Assembly (NCBI GenBank): GCA_904397895.1 | Contig: CAJFOZ010000040.1 | Span: forward strand, 1 to 34,253 | Direction: 5' to 3' | DNA length: 34,253 nucleotides | Origin: an uncultured Clostridia bacterium | GTDB taxonomy: Bacteria; Bacillota; Clostridia; Oscillospirales; Acutalibacteraceae | In this document: in pieces, positions 25,125 through 33,861 of the stretch | Layout: every line of letters starts with the position of its first letter | Position numbering within the stretch: position 1 is the first letter of the stretch | Position numbers and translations under genes: made by a program | The notes under the pieces: generated by a model | What the model was told of the DNA's origin: nothing | Seen by the model: the letters and a program-made list of their open reading frames with translations, nothing else | Databases searched by the model: none

Positions 25125-25520
25125 TCACAGGTCGGGAGAAATGTCCTTCTCCTTTTTCTCCTTTTGGAATAAGTGTGACACCTTGTCAAACAGTTCCGGC
25201 ACCAATTTGACCACGTTGGATGCGGTATCATCGCCACTGGCCAACTGGAGCATTCTTGTCTCACCGTTTTGCAGCACGATAAAAGCCACCGGCGTGATGG
25301 TTACACCCATACCGGTTCCGCCGCCAAACAGATCCTTTTGCGTCTTAGAGGGGAAATCGCTGCCCCCTGCACCAAAACCGTAGGACACTTTGGATACCGG
25401 GATCAATACGCTTCCGTCTGGGGAGGTAATGGGGTTGCCGATAATGGTATTGGCATCCACCATTTCCCGGATTTTCTTCATGGTTGTTTCCATCATACCT
25501 TGAATAGGATGTTCACTCAT
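25125..25520 (-). CDS. ytfJ: YtfJ/GerW-family sporulation protein
   Basis: This 131-residue protein has the YtfJ core: the N-terminal helix MMETTMKKIREMVDANTIIG, VLIPVSKVSYGFGAGGSDF, and the glycine-rich segment GGGTGMGVTITPVAFIVLQN. In B. subtilis GerW (YtfJ) is a spore protein needed for germination by the GerA-type receptors. It overlaps the DUF2953 gene by four bases (ATGA). The pairing DUF2953-ytfJ is conserved from Bacilli to Clostridia. Confidence 0.93.
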   Translation of the reverse strand: MSEHPIQGMMETTMKKIREMVDANTIIGNPITSPDGSVLIPVSKVSYGFGAGGSDFPSKTQKDLFGGGTGMGVTITPVAFIVLQNGETRMLQLASGDDTASNVVKLVPELFDKVSHLFQKEKKEKDISPDL

Positions 25521-26176
25521 TTTGATTGCACCGCCTTTTCCTGTGTGGTTTGGCCCGAGGCCGTTTTTTGTTTGATCATTGTACAGAGTAACCGTGCGAG
25601 CAGCGCCACGCCAACCGCCAATAAAATAAGGAGCTGTGCCCGAATGCGGACATGGAGATAAAACCTGGTTTTTGCCCCTTGGCTAAAATCCGGAATAACG
25701 GCGAATTCCCGAATGCCTGTCACCTTTACCATATTGCAAACCACGGCAAAGGCCGAGTACACCGCCCCACAGGTTTTGCCGTATTGAATGGCGGTATCGG
25801 CAGCATCCTCTCCCGCCACCGCCATATCAAAGCAAATGTGGTTTACTTTCACATGACGCAGGATAGACTGGGCCGCCCGTCCTACTTGCTCCAGGATCTC
25901 CTTGAATAAACTTACGGTTTCACTGATAGGACGCTGCGCTAACAGCTTCTGTAAAGCGTTTCCCTGGGGTTCCTCTTGCTGGGATGACGCGGGCTTCTTG
26001 GGGTGTTTGGAATTCTTTTTTCCTTTCTTCGCCTTGGGGAATCTGAAAAAGAAAAATAGGTATCCAACCTTGGCCCGGATATCACCAGGCTGCCTTGCTT
26101 CCACCGTGACGGTCACCGGCAGGAGGAAAAGCAGGACGATGGCCGCTAGTACGGCCAATGCAATCCACCATCCCAC
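25517..26176 (-). CDS. DUF2953 membrane protein (YtfI-like)
   Basis: This 219-residue protein begins at GTG (26176), eight bases after AAGGGGG. It has an N-terminal hydrophobic helix (WWIALAVLAAIVLLFLLPV), a basic low-complexity stretch (KAKKGKKNSKHPKKPAS), a central soluble region with HVKVNHICFDMAVAGEDAAD, and a C-terminal helix (LLILLAVGVALLARLL). This is the DUF2953 pattern. The function is unknown; it is conserved beside ytfJ and is thought to be a spore-associated membrane protein. Confidence 0.88.
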   Translation of the reverse strand: MGWWIALAVLAAIVLLFLLPVTVTVEARQPGDIRAKVGYLFFFFRFPKAKKGKKNSKHPKKPASSQQEEPQGNALQKLLAQRPISETVSLFKEILEQVGRAAQSILRHVKVNHICFDMAVAGEDAADTAIQYGKTCGAVYSAFAVVCNMVKVTGIREFAVIPDFSQGAKTRFYLHVRIRAQLLILLAVGVALLARLLCTMIKQKTASGQTTQEKAVQSK

Positions 26177-26197
26177 TTTGACGTCCCCCTTTCACTG

Positions 26198-26779
26198 CTA
26201 ACCAATGTCGCTGATGTCGGTTTGTTCGTCCTGGATTGGATGATCCTCCTGGGACGTCTCATCCCCTTCCTGCCGCGGCAGAGGCGGAAGATCGCTGAGA
26301 CTTTGCAGGCCGAAACATCGGAGGAAATGGGAGGTTGTCCCATAGACCAGCGGACGTCCTGGAAGCTCCAGCCGGCCTTTTTCTTCCAAAAGGCCCTTGG
26401 CGGTCAGGCTGTTGACAACGCCGGCGCAGTCCACGCCGCGCACCTGTTCCACAAAGGCCCTGGTCACCGGCTGATTGTACGCCACCACCGCCAAAACCTC
26501 CATGGCTGCCTGGGAAAGAGGTGCGTTCCGCTTGATCTCCAGCGCCCGACGGATAACCGGCATGTACTGGCTGCGGGCGCACATTTGATAGGTATCGTCC
26601 ATTTTGACGATGCACAGCGCGCTTTCTTCTGCATCCAACCGGTCGGAAAGCTGCTGGATCAGCCGCACAACCGTTTGTTTGTCAGCCTCCAACGCCTCGC
26701 TTAAACGGGCTGCCGTCACGCCTTCGCCGCTGGCAAACAGGATGGCTTCAATACCGGCCTGCAACTCTTTTATTTCCAT
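26198..26779 (-). CDS. scpB: Segregation and condensation protein B
   Basis: This 193-residue protein starts MEIKELQAGIEAILFASGEG and contains two winged-helix domains, with the hallmark ALEIKRNAPLSQAAMEVLAV and AYNQPVTRAFVEQVRGVDC. With ScpA it binds the SMC ATPase heads and helps chromosome condensation and segregation. The C-terminal tail is acidic and polar. It overlaps scpA by 10 bases. Confidence 0.96.
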   Translation of the reverse strand: MEIKELQAGIEAILFASGEGVTAARLSEALEADKQTVVRLIQQLSDRLDAEESALCIVKMDDTYQMCARSQYMPVIRRALEIKRNAPLSQAAMEVLAVVAYNQPVTRAFVEQVRGVDCAGVVNSLTAKGLLEEKGRLELPGRPLVYGTTSHFLRCFGLQSLSDLPPLPRQEGDETSQEDHPIQDEQTDISDIG

Positions 26780-27495
26780 CTTCCGTCACCGTCCGCTTTT
26801 AACACCGTGTCCCCCCCGCTCTCCTCGACAGCCACCCGCTTGCTCCGGATCAGTTCCAAAATAGCCAAAAAGGTGGCCACCATCTCCGACCGGCTGCGGG
26901 AAGCATCGATCAAATCATCCATGGATATCCGCTTGCCGCCCCAAAGGCGCCTGAGGACAAACACCACGCGGGAGGAAACCGATACGATTTTGCGGGACAC
27001 AATGCCGGAAAACGCCTCCGCCGGCGGAGGCACCTTGCGTTTGCCCCGGCCGGCCGCCAGCAAATAATGCTCCCACAGTACCCGGGGTGAATGCTGACGG
27101 CGGTAGGTCTGGTCAATAGGTAGTTCCAAAGCCGGCCTTACTGCCAAATCGAAACCGCCTGACCGCCGTGCCCTTTCCTCCAGCTGCGCGGCCGCCTCCT
27201 GCACCGCCTGATACTCCAAAAGCTGGCCGGTTAGCTCACGTTTTAGCTGCTCCGACTCCTCCGGCCGCGGCAATAGCGACGCTGTCTTGATATACACAAG
27301 CCGGGCCGCCATCTCCATAAACTCACTGGCCACATCCAAATCGGCCTGCTGCATGGCCTCAATGTGTTGCATATATTGATCCAGCAGCTGGGCGATGGGG
27401 ATGTCGTTGATGTTGAGCTTATGCTTTGCAATCAGATGGAGCAGAAGATCCAAAGGGCCTTCAAATACCGGCAGCTTGTAGGATAGTTTTACCAT
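26770..27495 (-). CDS. scpA: Segregation and condensation protein A (kleisin)
   Basis: This 241-residue kleisin begins MVKLSYKLPVFEGPLDLLLH, the SMC-neck-binding N-terminal domain. It includes YMEMAARL-like helix content (FMEMAARLVYIKTASLLPR) and a C-terminal winged helix (SRSEMVATFLAILELIRSKRV) that contacts the SMC head. It bridges the SMC dimer in the bacterial condensin. It overlaps scpB. Confidence 0.96.
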   Translation of the reverse strand: MVKLSYKLPVFEGPLDLLLHLIAKHKLNINDIPIAQLLDQYMQHIEAMQQADLDVASEFMEMAARLVYIKTASLLPRPEESEQLKRELTGQLLEYQAVQEAAAQLEERARRSGGFDLAVRPALELPIDQTYRRQHSPRVLWEHYLLAAGRGKRKVPPPAEAFSGIVSRKIVSVSSRVVFVLRRLWGGKRISMDDLIDASRSRSEMVATFLAILELIRSKRVAVEESGGDTVLKADGDGRWK

Positions 27496-27507
27496 CTTCT
27501 TCCCCGC

Positions 27508-28179
27508 TTATACAAGGCCCAATGCTTTAAAGGGCAAATTCACCAGCCACCACATGCCGTTGGTCACCTTGTTGCCCAGAAAGGATAGGGGCCAATCCAA
27601 AACGCCTACCACCAACAACAGCATCAAGCCGATCCAGATATACCGTTCGTACTGCTGGATTTTATAATTCCACTTGTCGGGAAGAAAATAGCTCACAATA
27701 CGGGAACCGTCCAAAGGCGGGCAAGGAAGCAGGTTGAAGACGGCCAAGGAAATGTTGATGGTGGCCAAGGTGGTAAAGAAAAAGGAAACTGCCTGCCAAA
27801 CCAGCAAGGTCATAGGGATAAAGCTGACCAGGCGCAGTACCAACATAGCCAGGAAACCCATAATCAAATTGCTGACCGGTCCGGCCAGCGCGGTGATGGC
27901 CATGCCTGATTTGGGATTTTTAAAGTTACGGGGATTGACCGGCACGGGTTTTGCCCATCCGATGCCCACCAGCAGGATCATCAGGGAGCCAAAGGGGTCC
28001 AAATGTGCACCCGGGTTAATGGTCATGCGGCCGCTCCATTTACCGGTGTCGTCTCCCAGCTTATGGGCTGTATAGGCATGGGCAAATTCGTGCACCGGTA
28101 AAATGGCTACCAATACAAAGGCCCGCACCAAAATCGACAAAATAATCTGACTCATATTTCCACTAAACAAAGAAAGCAC
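27508..28179 (-). CDS. Site-2 protease-family (M50) membrane metalloprotease
   Basis: This 223-residue protein has about five membrane segments, the zinc-binding HEFAH near the N-terminus (VHEFAHAYTAHKLGD), the family's NPG/HLDPFGSL segment, and a C-terminal LLPCPPLDGSRIV motif with the third metal ligand Asp. It matches YwhC-like intramembrane proteases without a PDZ domain; the substrate is unknown. The GTG at 28179 is chosen because GAGGTGAT, an eight-base match to the 16S tail, lies eight bases upstream. ATG at 28185 and ATG at 28155 are alternatives. It is the first gene of the scpA-scpB operon. Confidence 0.9.
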   Translation of the reverse strand: MLSLFSGNMSQIILSILVRAFVLVAILPVHEFAHAYTAHKLGDDTGKWSGRMTINPGAHLDPFGSLMILLVGIGWAKPVPVNPRNFKNPKSGMAITALAGPVSNLIMGFLAMLVLRLVSFIPMTLLVWQAVSFFFTTLATINISLAVFNLLPCPPLDGSRIVSYFLPDKWNYKIQQYERYIWIGLMLLLVVGVLDWPLSFLGNKVTNGMWWLVNLPFKALGLV

Positions 28180-28199
28180 TGTCATCACCTCATCGTACT

Positions 28200-28228
28200 A
28201 TTATAACGTCCGCTCCCCCAAATTACAA
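28200..28228 (-). promoter_or_regulatory. Sigma-A promoter of the M50-scpA-scpB operon
   Basis: On the minus strand, TTGTAA (28228-28223) and a perfect TATAAT (28205-28200) have a 17-base spacer. Transcription would start near 28193, so the leader is only about 14 bases and holds little more than the SD. Confidence 0.82.
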
Positions 28229-28276
28229 GGCCGACGACAAGCAATCCCTTTTTCTCCCCTTTTCTTCCGGATGCTG

Positions 28277-28305
28277 CTGACAGAAACCTTTCTATATGAT
28301 ATGAT
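28277..28305 (+). promoter_or_regulatory. Sigma-A promoter of the uracil-DNA glycosylase gene
   Basis: CTGACA (28277-28282), a 17-base spacer and TATGAT (28300-28305) precede the glycosylase start by about 38 bases. It is divergent from the scp operon promoter, with about 50 bases between the two -35 boxes. Confidence 0.8.
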
Positions 28306-28342
28306 AAAGATCCTATCTTGTTTTCCGGGGAGGTTTTGTCAG

Positions 28343-28939
28343 ATGATCAAAAGTTGGGAGGATTTGGAGGCTCAGTGCCTTTCATGTCACAAATGTTCCC
28401 TTTGCGAGACCCGTACCAATGTGGTGTTTGGCGTGGGGAACCGTCAGGCTGAAGTACTGTTTGTGGGGGAAGGCCCCGGCCAGCAGGAGGACCTGAAAGG
28501 GGAACCTTTTGTGGGCCGCGGCGGTCAATTGCTGGACAAATACCTGGCTGCCGTAGGGTTAAATCGCGAGAGCATCTACATTGCCAACATCGTCAAATGC
28601 CGTCCTCCGGAAAACCGGGACCCCAAGCCGGAGGAACAGGAGGCCTGCATCGGTTGGCTGCGCAATCAATTTTATCTCATGCGTCCCAAAATCCTGGTGT
28701 GCCTAGGCCGTATCGCCGCTATGAAGCTCATCAAACCGGATTTTCGCGTCACCAAGGAGCATGGCCAATTCTTTGAGAAAAACGGCATCCTCATGATGGG
28801 GACCTATCATCCCGCCTCTATCCTGCGCAATGTGCGCCAGAAGCCGGAGGCCTTCGCCGACTTCACCGCCCTTCGGGACAAGATAAAAGAACTGTGTCCC
28901 AACACCCCTGTTTCGGATTTGGAGCCGGTCTCCTTTTAA
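28343..28939 (+). CDS. Family 4 uracil-DNA glycosylase (iron-sulfur type)
   Basis: This 198-residue protein begins MIKSWEDLEAQCLSCHKCSL, with the Cys pair for the [4Fe-4S] cluster near residues 12-21 and further Cys in IVKCRPPENRDPKPEEQEAC. Catalytic motif GEGPGQQEDLKGEPFVG and the late MGTYHPASIL complete the type 4 (UdgA) pattern. It removes uracil arising from cytosine deamination. The ATG at 28343 has a GGGGAGG SD about nine bases upstream; an upstream frame to 28271 would start inside the promoter. Downstream, 28940-29055 holds no gene and no clear terminator, so the transcript may run on into the ATPase gene. Confidence 0.94.
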   Translation: MIKSWEDLEAQCLSCHKCSLCETRTNVVFGVGNRQAEVLFVGEGPGQQEDLKGEPFVGRGGQLLDKYLAAVGLNRESIYIANIVKCRPPENRDPKPEEQEACIGWLRNQFYLMRPKILVCLGRIAAMKLIKPDFRVTKEHGQFFEKNGILMMGTYHPASILRNVRQKPEAFADFTALRDKIKELCPNTPVSDLEPVSF

Positions 28940-29055
28940 AAGGAGCTGGAAAGCCGCTGCGCAAAATTGTATCACCCTTTCCGTTTTTTGAATAAGATGG
29001 GCTAGATGGATGCCATTTCACCCAATAAAAGGCACCCGAACGGAGGGAATTTGTG

Positions 29056-30147
29056 ATGCAAGATGATGCGTTAAGAACGCGCTTTTTTTTAGGTTCCAAT
29101 TCTCCTGTGGGATTTGTCGGCCGGTTTGATCGGCTGTACGACCCATCGGATGGATGGCGGGCTTTTTTGATCAAAGGAGGGCCGGGAACCGGTAAATCCT
29201 CCCTGATGAAGGGCATCGCCAAAAGCATCGGGGACACAGGCGTGCCGTTTGAACTGGTGCACTGCTCCTCCGACCCTGATTCGTTGGACGGCGTGGTTTT
29301 CCCCAGTTTAAAATGCTGTCTTTTAGATGCCACTGCTCCTCATGTGGTGGAGCCTAAGTTTCCTGGCGCTTGTGAAACCATCGTAAACCTGGGGGATCAC
29401 TGGGACCATGCCTTCCTTCACAAGCATTATAAGGAAATTATCGCCACATCCCAGGCCTGTTCGGCTCTCCATGAACGGGCCACCCGGTTCCTGGCCGCCG
29501 CCGGCAGCCTTCAGACCGATACCTATCGCTTTGCTTTGGAATGTACGGATACGGCTAAAATCAGCCGTTATGCCAGCCGTCTGGCCCGGCGTGAACTGGG
29601 TCCGGCCTCCGACCAGATGGGCAAAGAATCCATCCGGCTGCTCAGCGCTGTGACGCCGTTGGGGCCTCTCTTCTTTGAAGAGACCATCGCGAAGCTGTGC
29701 CCTCGTCTTTTCGTCATCCAGGATGAGCACGGCGCTTGTTCCCGCTTTTTGCTGGCGCAGCTCCGTTCCTACGCCCTAGCCGCAGGGCACGACATTATCT
29801 CTTGCTTCTGCTCCATGTCTCCCCACGACAAGTTGGATCATGTGTTGATCCCGTCCCTGGGATTGGGATTTGTCACAGCCAATTCCTGGCATGAGCCTCA
29901 TCTTACCCCTTATCGCCGTATCCATTTGCAGCGGTTTACCGATACCGAAAAGCTGCGTCTCAAACGGCAGCGCATTTCCTTTAACCGACGTGCTGTGCGT
30001 GAGCTCATCGGCGAAGCCTCCTCACGGATGCTGGAAGCCAAAGCCATCCACGACGAATTAGAAGCATTTTACATCCAGGCCATGGATTTTAAAGCCGTCC
30101 AGCAGCGTCAATCCGATCTAACCAAACAAATTCTAGCCGGTTGCTAA
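29056..30147 (+). CDS. PRK06851-like ATPase with two P-loop-type halves
   Basis: This 363-residue cytosolic protein begins MQDDALRTRFFLGSNSPVGF, and has one intact Walker A motif, KGGPGTGKSS (about 40-49). It belongs to the conserved Firmicutes family PRK06851, of unknown function, which is built from two related ATPase halves. In the second half the matching site reads RLFVIQDEHGACSRFLLAQL, so the phosphate-binding GxGKS is lost. A repeat of HCSSDPDSLDGVVFPSL in the first half and SMSPHDKLDHVLIPSLGLGF in the second shows the duplication. The ATG follows GGAGGG by eight bases. A GTG directly upstream is an unlikely start. Confidence 0.85.
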   Translation: MQDDALRTRFFLGSNSPVGFVGRFDRLYDPSDGWRAFLIKGGPGTGKSSLMKGIAKSIGDTGVPFELVHCSSDPDSLDGVVFPSLKCCLLDATAPHVVEPKFPGACETIVNLGDHWDHAFLHKHYKEIIATSQACSALHERATRFLAAAGSLQTDTYRFALECTDTAKISRYASRLARRELGPASDQMGKESIRLLSAVTPLGPLFFEETIAKLCPRLFVIQDEHGACSRFLLAQLRSYALAAGHDIISCFCSMSPHDKLDHVLIPSLGLGFVTANSWHEPHLTPYRRIHLQRFTDTEKLRLKRQRISFNRRAVRELIGEASSRMLEAKAIHDELEAFYIQAMDFKAVQQRQSDLTKQILAGC

Positions 30148-30159
30148 GCATTCATCATC

Positions 30160-30202
30160 AAAAGCAAAAGGCCTTCTGGTACCATATCAGAAGGCCTTTT
30201 TT
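30160..30202. terminator. Bidirectional terminator between convergent genes
   Basis: AAAGGCCTTCTG (30167-30178) and CAGAAGGCCTTT (30188-30199) form a perfect 12-base stem with a nine-base loop. The plus strand continues TTTTTT, and the minus strand TTTTGCTTTT. It therefore can end both the ATPase transcript (stop 30147) and the GH92 transcript (stop 30245). Confidence 0.92.
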
Positions 30203-30244
30203 CATAGATCGAAATAAAAGGGATCAGGATCCCCTACTCTTTTG

Positions 30245-33200
30245 TTAGCGAAGTTCCGTCTTTTCGCAGAGAGGTGATAACACCCCATCTTTCCATACAA
30301 ACAGACGATAAGTCATGCCGTCAACGTCATTGGGGATATCGAGCAAGGTGCTGGCATTTCCGTCCTGGGTAGCCATCATCGATAAATCTGCCAATTTTCC
30401 AGATGCATCATACAGCGCCGACACCACATACGCCGATGCCGTTTCCTTGCCTGTAATGCTCACATCGGCTTTCAGCTGCGTTCCTGACGCATCCACCAAT
30501 GCTGTTACAGGGTTTCCATCCGCACTCAGGGTCACAGTAACGACAACCTCTCTCTGTACCAATCCATCCAAGGCAGACTGTACCTGCCGAATCTCTGCCT
30601 CAATGGTCTCTAAGGGTGCTTGCTCATCACGCAAAAGGATACTTGCCTCATTTGCCTGCTCTTTCAAAGCCTGGACGGATTCTGGAGTATACTGCTTTTC
30701 GTCAATAGCGGAAGCTTGTTCCACAAGAGCAAGCAGGGCACGTTTGGCTGCCTCCAGCTTTTCAAAAGCTTCGGTTTCTTCTTGGCTACGGGAATACGCT
30801 TCCGCATAGGCAAAGCTGATGGCTTTGCGGTTGCTGCCTCCGGCATCACCGGTGGCCTTCCCTGCCACGCGCACCTTTACGGTGTGCTGTCCAGGCTCTA
30901 AAATAGGCGTTTCATAAATCAGTCCAATGGCTGCGCCTGCACCTGTTGTTTTATCCTGGTAGAAGTCCACTTCCACTTCGGGGCCGCCGTCGATGGAAAT
31001 AGCACCCATCCCCTGGTTGCGGCACAGGGCGGAGTACAGCTTCAGCTGTGTGCCTTCAAAGGTGATGGTATAGTAATCCTTGGGAGATGGATCCTTTACC
31101 GGCGCAGAGTAGGCGTAGGTGGCATAACTGTTCCACTTGCCTTTGAAGTACACCTTGTTGAGAGTTGGAGCGGAGGCTTTGTCGCTGAAGGAGATTTTTA
31201 CGCAGGGTGCCGAAGGTTCCAGAGCTTCTACCGCTGCACAAAGTTTATTGTAAGCAGCCTGGATTTCTTCCTTGGTGCTGGATGCATTGTCGTAAACCTT
31301 TTGAGCCTCGACAATTTCATCCTGCATCTTCAAAAAGGAGGTAACGGTATATTTATTTTGCTCTAAGATTTTGGCTTCTGCAATTTTGTGCTCCAATTTG
31401 CTTTGTTCCAAACGGATGGGCAGTTCCGGAGTCTTAACATCTTCGTAGGTGGGAAGAGGTTCCACACGATAGTCAGAACCCCAAGTAGAGGGTTCCGCTC
31501 CCATCTCAAACTCGATCTTGCCGCCGTTTACAATTTGCTCGTGGGTCAAAACCGGAATATCCAGTTCTTCCCCGTTGAGGGCCGCCGACTGGATGTACAT
31601 GTTCTCTTTGGAGTTGTTGTTGGCGATGATCTCAAAGTCCTTATCCTCGTAGTGGATGGTAGCCTTGTCAAAGAAGGGGCTGCCGATCATGTACTGAGCC
31701 GAGGCGGGATTGACAGGATAGAAGCCCAAGGAGCTGAGAATATACCAGCTGGACATCTGTCCGCAGTCATCGTTTCCGGTCAGGCCGGCGGCAGGATGAT
31801 TGGCATAGTTTTCTGCGGCGATCTCACGCACGGTACGCTGGGTTTTCCAGGGTTCTCCACTGAAGTCGTAGAGATACGCGTAGTGATGGGAAGGCTCGTT
31901 TTCATGGGCATTTTGGCCTGTAGCAAAGTAATTATCCAAAACGCTGTTGAAATTATCGCCCATCAATTCCATCAATCCGCCAAAATCCTGGAAGACACAA
32001 TAGGCATAGTTCATCTGTTTGCCTTCGGTCCAGCCGCCGTCGACAAAGTTGCCGTAGGAATCTCGGCTCTGAAGAAGGCCGGTTTTCTCATTAAATAGGT
32101 TTTTGTAGTTTTGCGAACGGTTGATGAAGTACTCATAATCGTCTTGTTTACCCAGCTTCTGAGCCACCTGTGCGATACACCAGTCTTCATAGGCGCCTTC
32201 CAATGTATTGGATCCGGAGGCACCGGTTTTATCCTCTGGCACATAGCCGTACTGCATCATCCAACTGAGGCCGGCTCTCGCTTCATAAGGCACTTTATTG
32301 GCACGGTCGCCCCAACGCTGGGTATCGTCGTATTTGGGCGCCACCATGCCGTCTTTGAGCACGGCTTCATAGGCGAGATCCAGGTCAAAACCGGTAAAGC
32401 CTTTGTTGACAGCTTCGGCTACAAGAGAATCGGCTGGGGTGCCGATCATGATGTTGGTGTAGGACGGGTTGGGCCATTTGGGCATATAGCCGCCTTCCAA
32501 GTAGTTGTTGAGTAAAGAATTGATCATACCATCAACGCGTTCGGGGGCCACCAAGGTCAGGAAGCTGTTTTCCGCCCGGTAGGTGTCCCACAGAGAGAAC
32601 GATGTATAGGATTCACCTTCGTGAACCTGGTCATCGTAGGCGCTGTAGTACCGGCCATATTCCGAAAACTCCACTGGGAAGAGCAATGCGTGATACATAG
32701 CGGTATAAAAGATGGTCATATCATCGTCTGAAGCTCCTTCGATCTCAATATTGTTGAGCTTATCTTCCCAGACGGCTTTTGTCTCTTCTTTCATCTCATC
32801 AAAGGAGATGGGAGAAGAACTAATATTTTGTTCGTGTTCCAGATTCTCCCTGGCCTGTTCCAGGCTGATAAAGGAGGAAGATACACGTACTTCAATCATT
32901 TCATTTTCTTCTGCGTCAAATGTCACATAAGCACCGGCATTTTGATCGGTCAGCGTGGTTTGACCAGCTTGTAATTGACCGTTTAGCACAGTGCCGTATT
33001 CCTGAAAAGGCTTGGAATACTGAATCACATAGTAGCATTTAAAATTAGGCAGTTCAATATCAGAAAGATGCGCGTCCTGCCGATCGGTGTTGTAACCGGT
33101 GATTTCTCCCTTTTCTGGGTCGATGGTAACACTGCCCATCTTGTTGTCACGGGACATCTCGGTATACAGGTTGGCCATCTCATTTTTCGGATAGGTAAAC

Positions 33201-33721
33201 CGCAAAATGGAGGTCCGGGATGTGGCTGTCATTTCCGTCTGGATGGAACGGCCTTCTCCTGCATCCATATTGACCGAGTAATAGTAGGGGGTCGTAACCT
33301 CATCCTCATGGGTAAAGGGTAATTTTCGTTCGTCTACACTGGTCTTTACAGAATCAATGCCGGGCATCATGGTCATATAGCCAAAATCGCCCATCCAGAT
33401 GGCCGGCTGATGGGTAGCCTGGAATCCGCTCATTTCGGTATCGCAATACCGATAAGCTGTTCCACTGATCTTGTTTTGACGGGTTTGGGGCGTCCACTTG
33501 GTCATGCCAAAGGGGGTGGATACCCACGGCACCATACCGCCAAAATTGGACGCTTTGGTGTGAATCTCCGGATCGTGGTCGGTTCCAATGTAGGGATTGA
33601 CGTAATCCACATAATCGGTTGCCGATTGTTCCGGCTCCAAAGCGATTGTGTTGCTGGGAACAAAGGTCATCGTCATGGTGCATGCCATGGTGATGGCTAC
33701 TAACTTCTTTAAAATTCCCAT
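30245..33721 (-). CDS. Secreted GH92-family alpha-mannosidase with FIVAR and carbohydrate-binding-like modules
   Basis: This 1158-residue protein has a signal peptide (LVAITMACTMTMTFVPSNTIA). The GH92 N-terminal beta-sandwich (about 36-290, VNPYIGTDHD, GGMVPWVSTPFGMTKW) and catalytic (alpha/alpha)6 domain follow to about 755. Conserved landmarks are FSLWDTYRAEN (375-385), the NEPSHH motif (608-613) and TGNDDCGQMSSWY (648-660). Then come a FIVAR-like helical module (770-836), a beta-sandwich likely binding sugar (838-977), a second FIVAR (979-1057) and a beta domain. GH92 enzymes are calcium-dependent exo-alpha-mannosidases acting on N-glycans. No LPXTG or SLH anchor is visible, so it is probably released or held by its modules. 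Confidence 0.94.
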   Translation of the reverse strand: MGILKKLVAITMACTMTMTFVPSNTIALEPEQSATDYVDYVNPYIGTDHDPEIHTKASNFGGMVPWVSTPFGMTKWTPQTRQNKISGTAYRYCDTEMSGFQATHQPAIWMGDFGYMTMMPGIDSVKTSVDERKLPFTHEDEVTTPYYYSVNMDAGEGRSIQTEMTATSRTSILRFTYPKNEMANLYTEMSRDNKMGSVTIDPEKGEITGYNTDRQDAHLSDIELPNFKCYYVIQYSKPFQEYGTVLNGQLQAGQTTLTDQNAGAYVTFDAEENEMIEVRVSSSFISLEQARENLEHEQNISSSPISFDEMKEETKAVWEDKLNNIEIEGASDDDMTIFYTAMYHALLFPVEFSEYGRYYSAYDDQVHEGESYTSFSLWDTYRAENSFLTLVAPERVDGMINSLLNNYLEGGYMPKWPNPSYTNIMIGTPADSLVAEAVNKGFTGFDLDLAYEAVLKDGMVAPKYDDTQRWGDRANKVPYEARAGLSWMMQYGYVPEDKTGASGSNTLEGAYEDWCIAQVAQKLGKQDDYEYFINRSQNYKNLFNEKTGLLQSRDSYGNFVDGGWTEGKQMNYAYCVFQDFGGLMELMGDNFNSVLDNYFATGQNAHENEPSHHYAYLYDFSGEPWKTQRTVREIAAENYANHPAAGLTGNDDCGQMSSWYILSSLGFYPVNPASAQYMIGSPFFDKATIHYEDKDFEIIANNNSKENMYIQSAALNGEELDIPVLTHEQIVNGGKIEFEMGAEPSTWGSDYRVEPLPTYEDVKTPELPIRLEQSKLEHKIAEAKILEQNKYTVTSFLKMQDEIVEAQKVYDNASSTKEEIQAAYNKLCAAVEALEPSAPCVKISFSDKASAPTLNKVYFKGKWNSYATYAYSAPVKDPSPKDYYTITFEGTQLKLYSALCRNQGMGAISIDGGPEVEVDFYQDKTTGAGAAIGLIYETPILEPGQHTVKVRVAGKATGDAGGSNRKAISFAYAEAYSRSQEETEAFEKLEAAKRALLALVEQASAIDEKQYTPESVQALKEQANEASILLRDEQAPLETIEAEIRQVQSALDGLVQREVVVTVTLSADGNPVTALVDASGTQLKADVSITGKETASAYVVSALYDASGKLADLSMMATQDGNASTLLDIPNDVDGMTYRLFVWKDGVLSPLCEKTELR

Positions 33722-33817
33722 GTTTCTGCCTCCTTTTGTGGTGAGAAATACATTGGAGTTGGTTCTCTTTCAAATAAGGCAGCTATGATGTGGGAAAAGA
33801 TTTTATACTATTTTTTC

Positions 33818-33847
33818 ATTTTACTCCATTCGGGCAGACCACATCAA
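33818..33847 (-). promoter_or_regulatory. Possible promoter of the GH92 gene
   Basis: On the minus strand, TTGATG (33847-33842) and TAAAAT (33823-33818) are 18 bases apart, about 95 bases before the ATG. A second A/T-rich TATAAA lies at 33807-33802 without a good -35 box. No clear catabolite-response (cre) sequence was seen. The GH92 ATG has a strong SD, AAAGGAGG. Confidence 0.45.
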
Positions 33848-33861
33848 GCAATGTAATTCAT
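33844..33861 (-). other. Five-codon minigene with perfect SD upstream of GH92
   Basis: AAGGAGG followed by TTTTGT and ATG gives the ORF MNYIA with a TGA stop. Past the TGA, the same frame reads CGLPEWSKMKK, then TAG. The SD is as strong as that of any real gene in the window. It may be a leader peptide, a degraded gene start, or chance. It sits partly over the proposed -35 box of the GH92 promoter, so both cannot easily be active on the same transcript. Confidence 0.35.
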
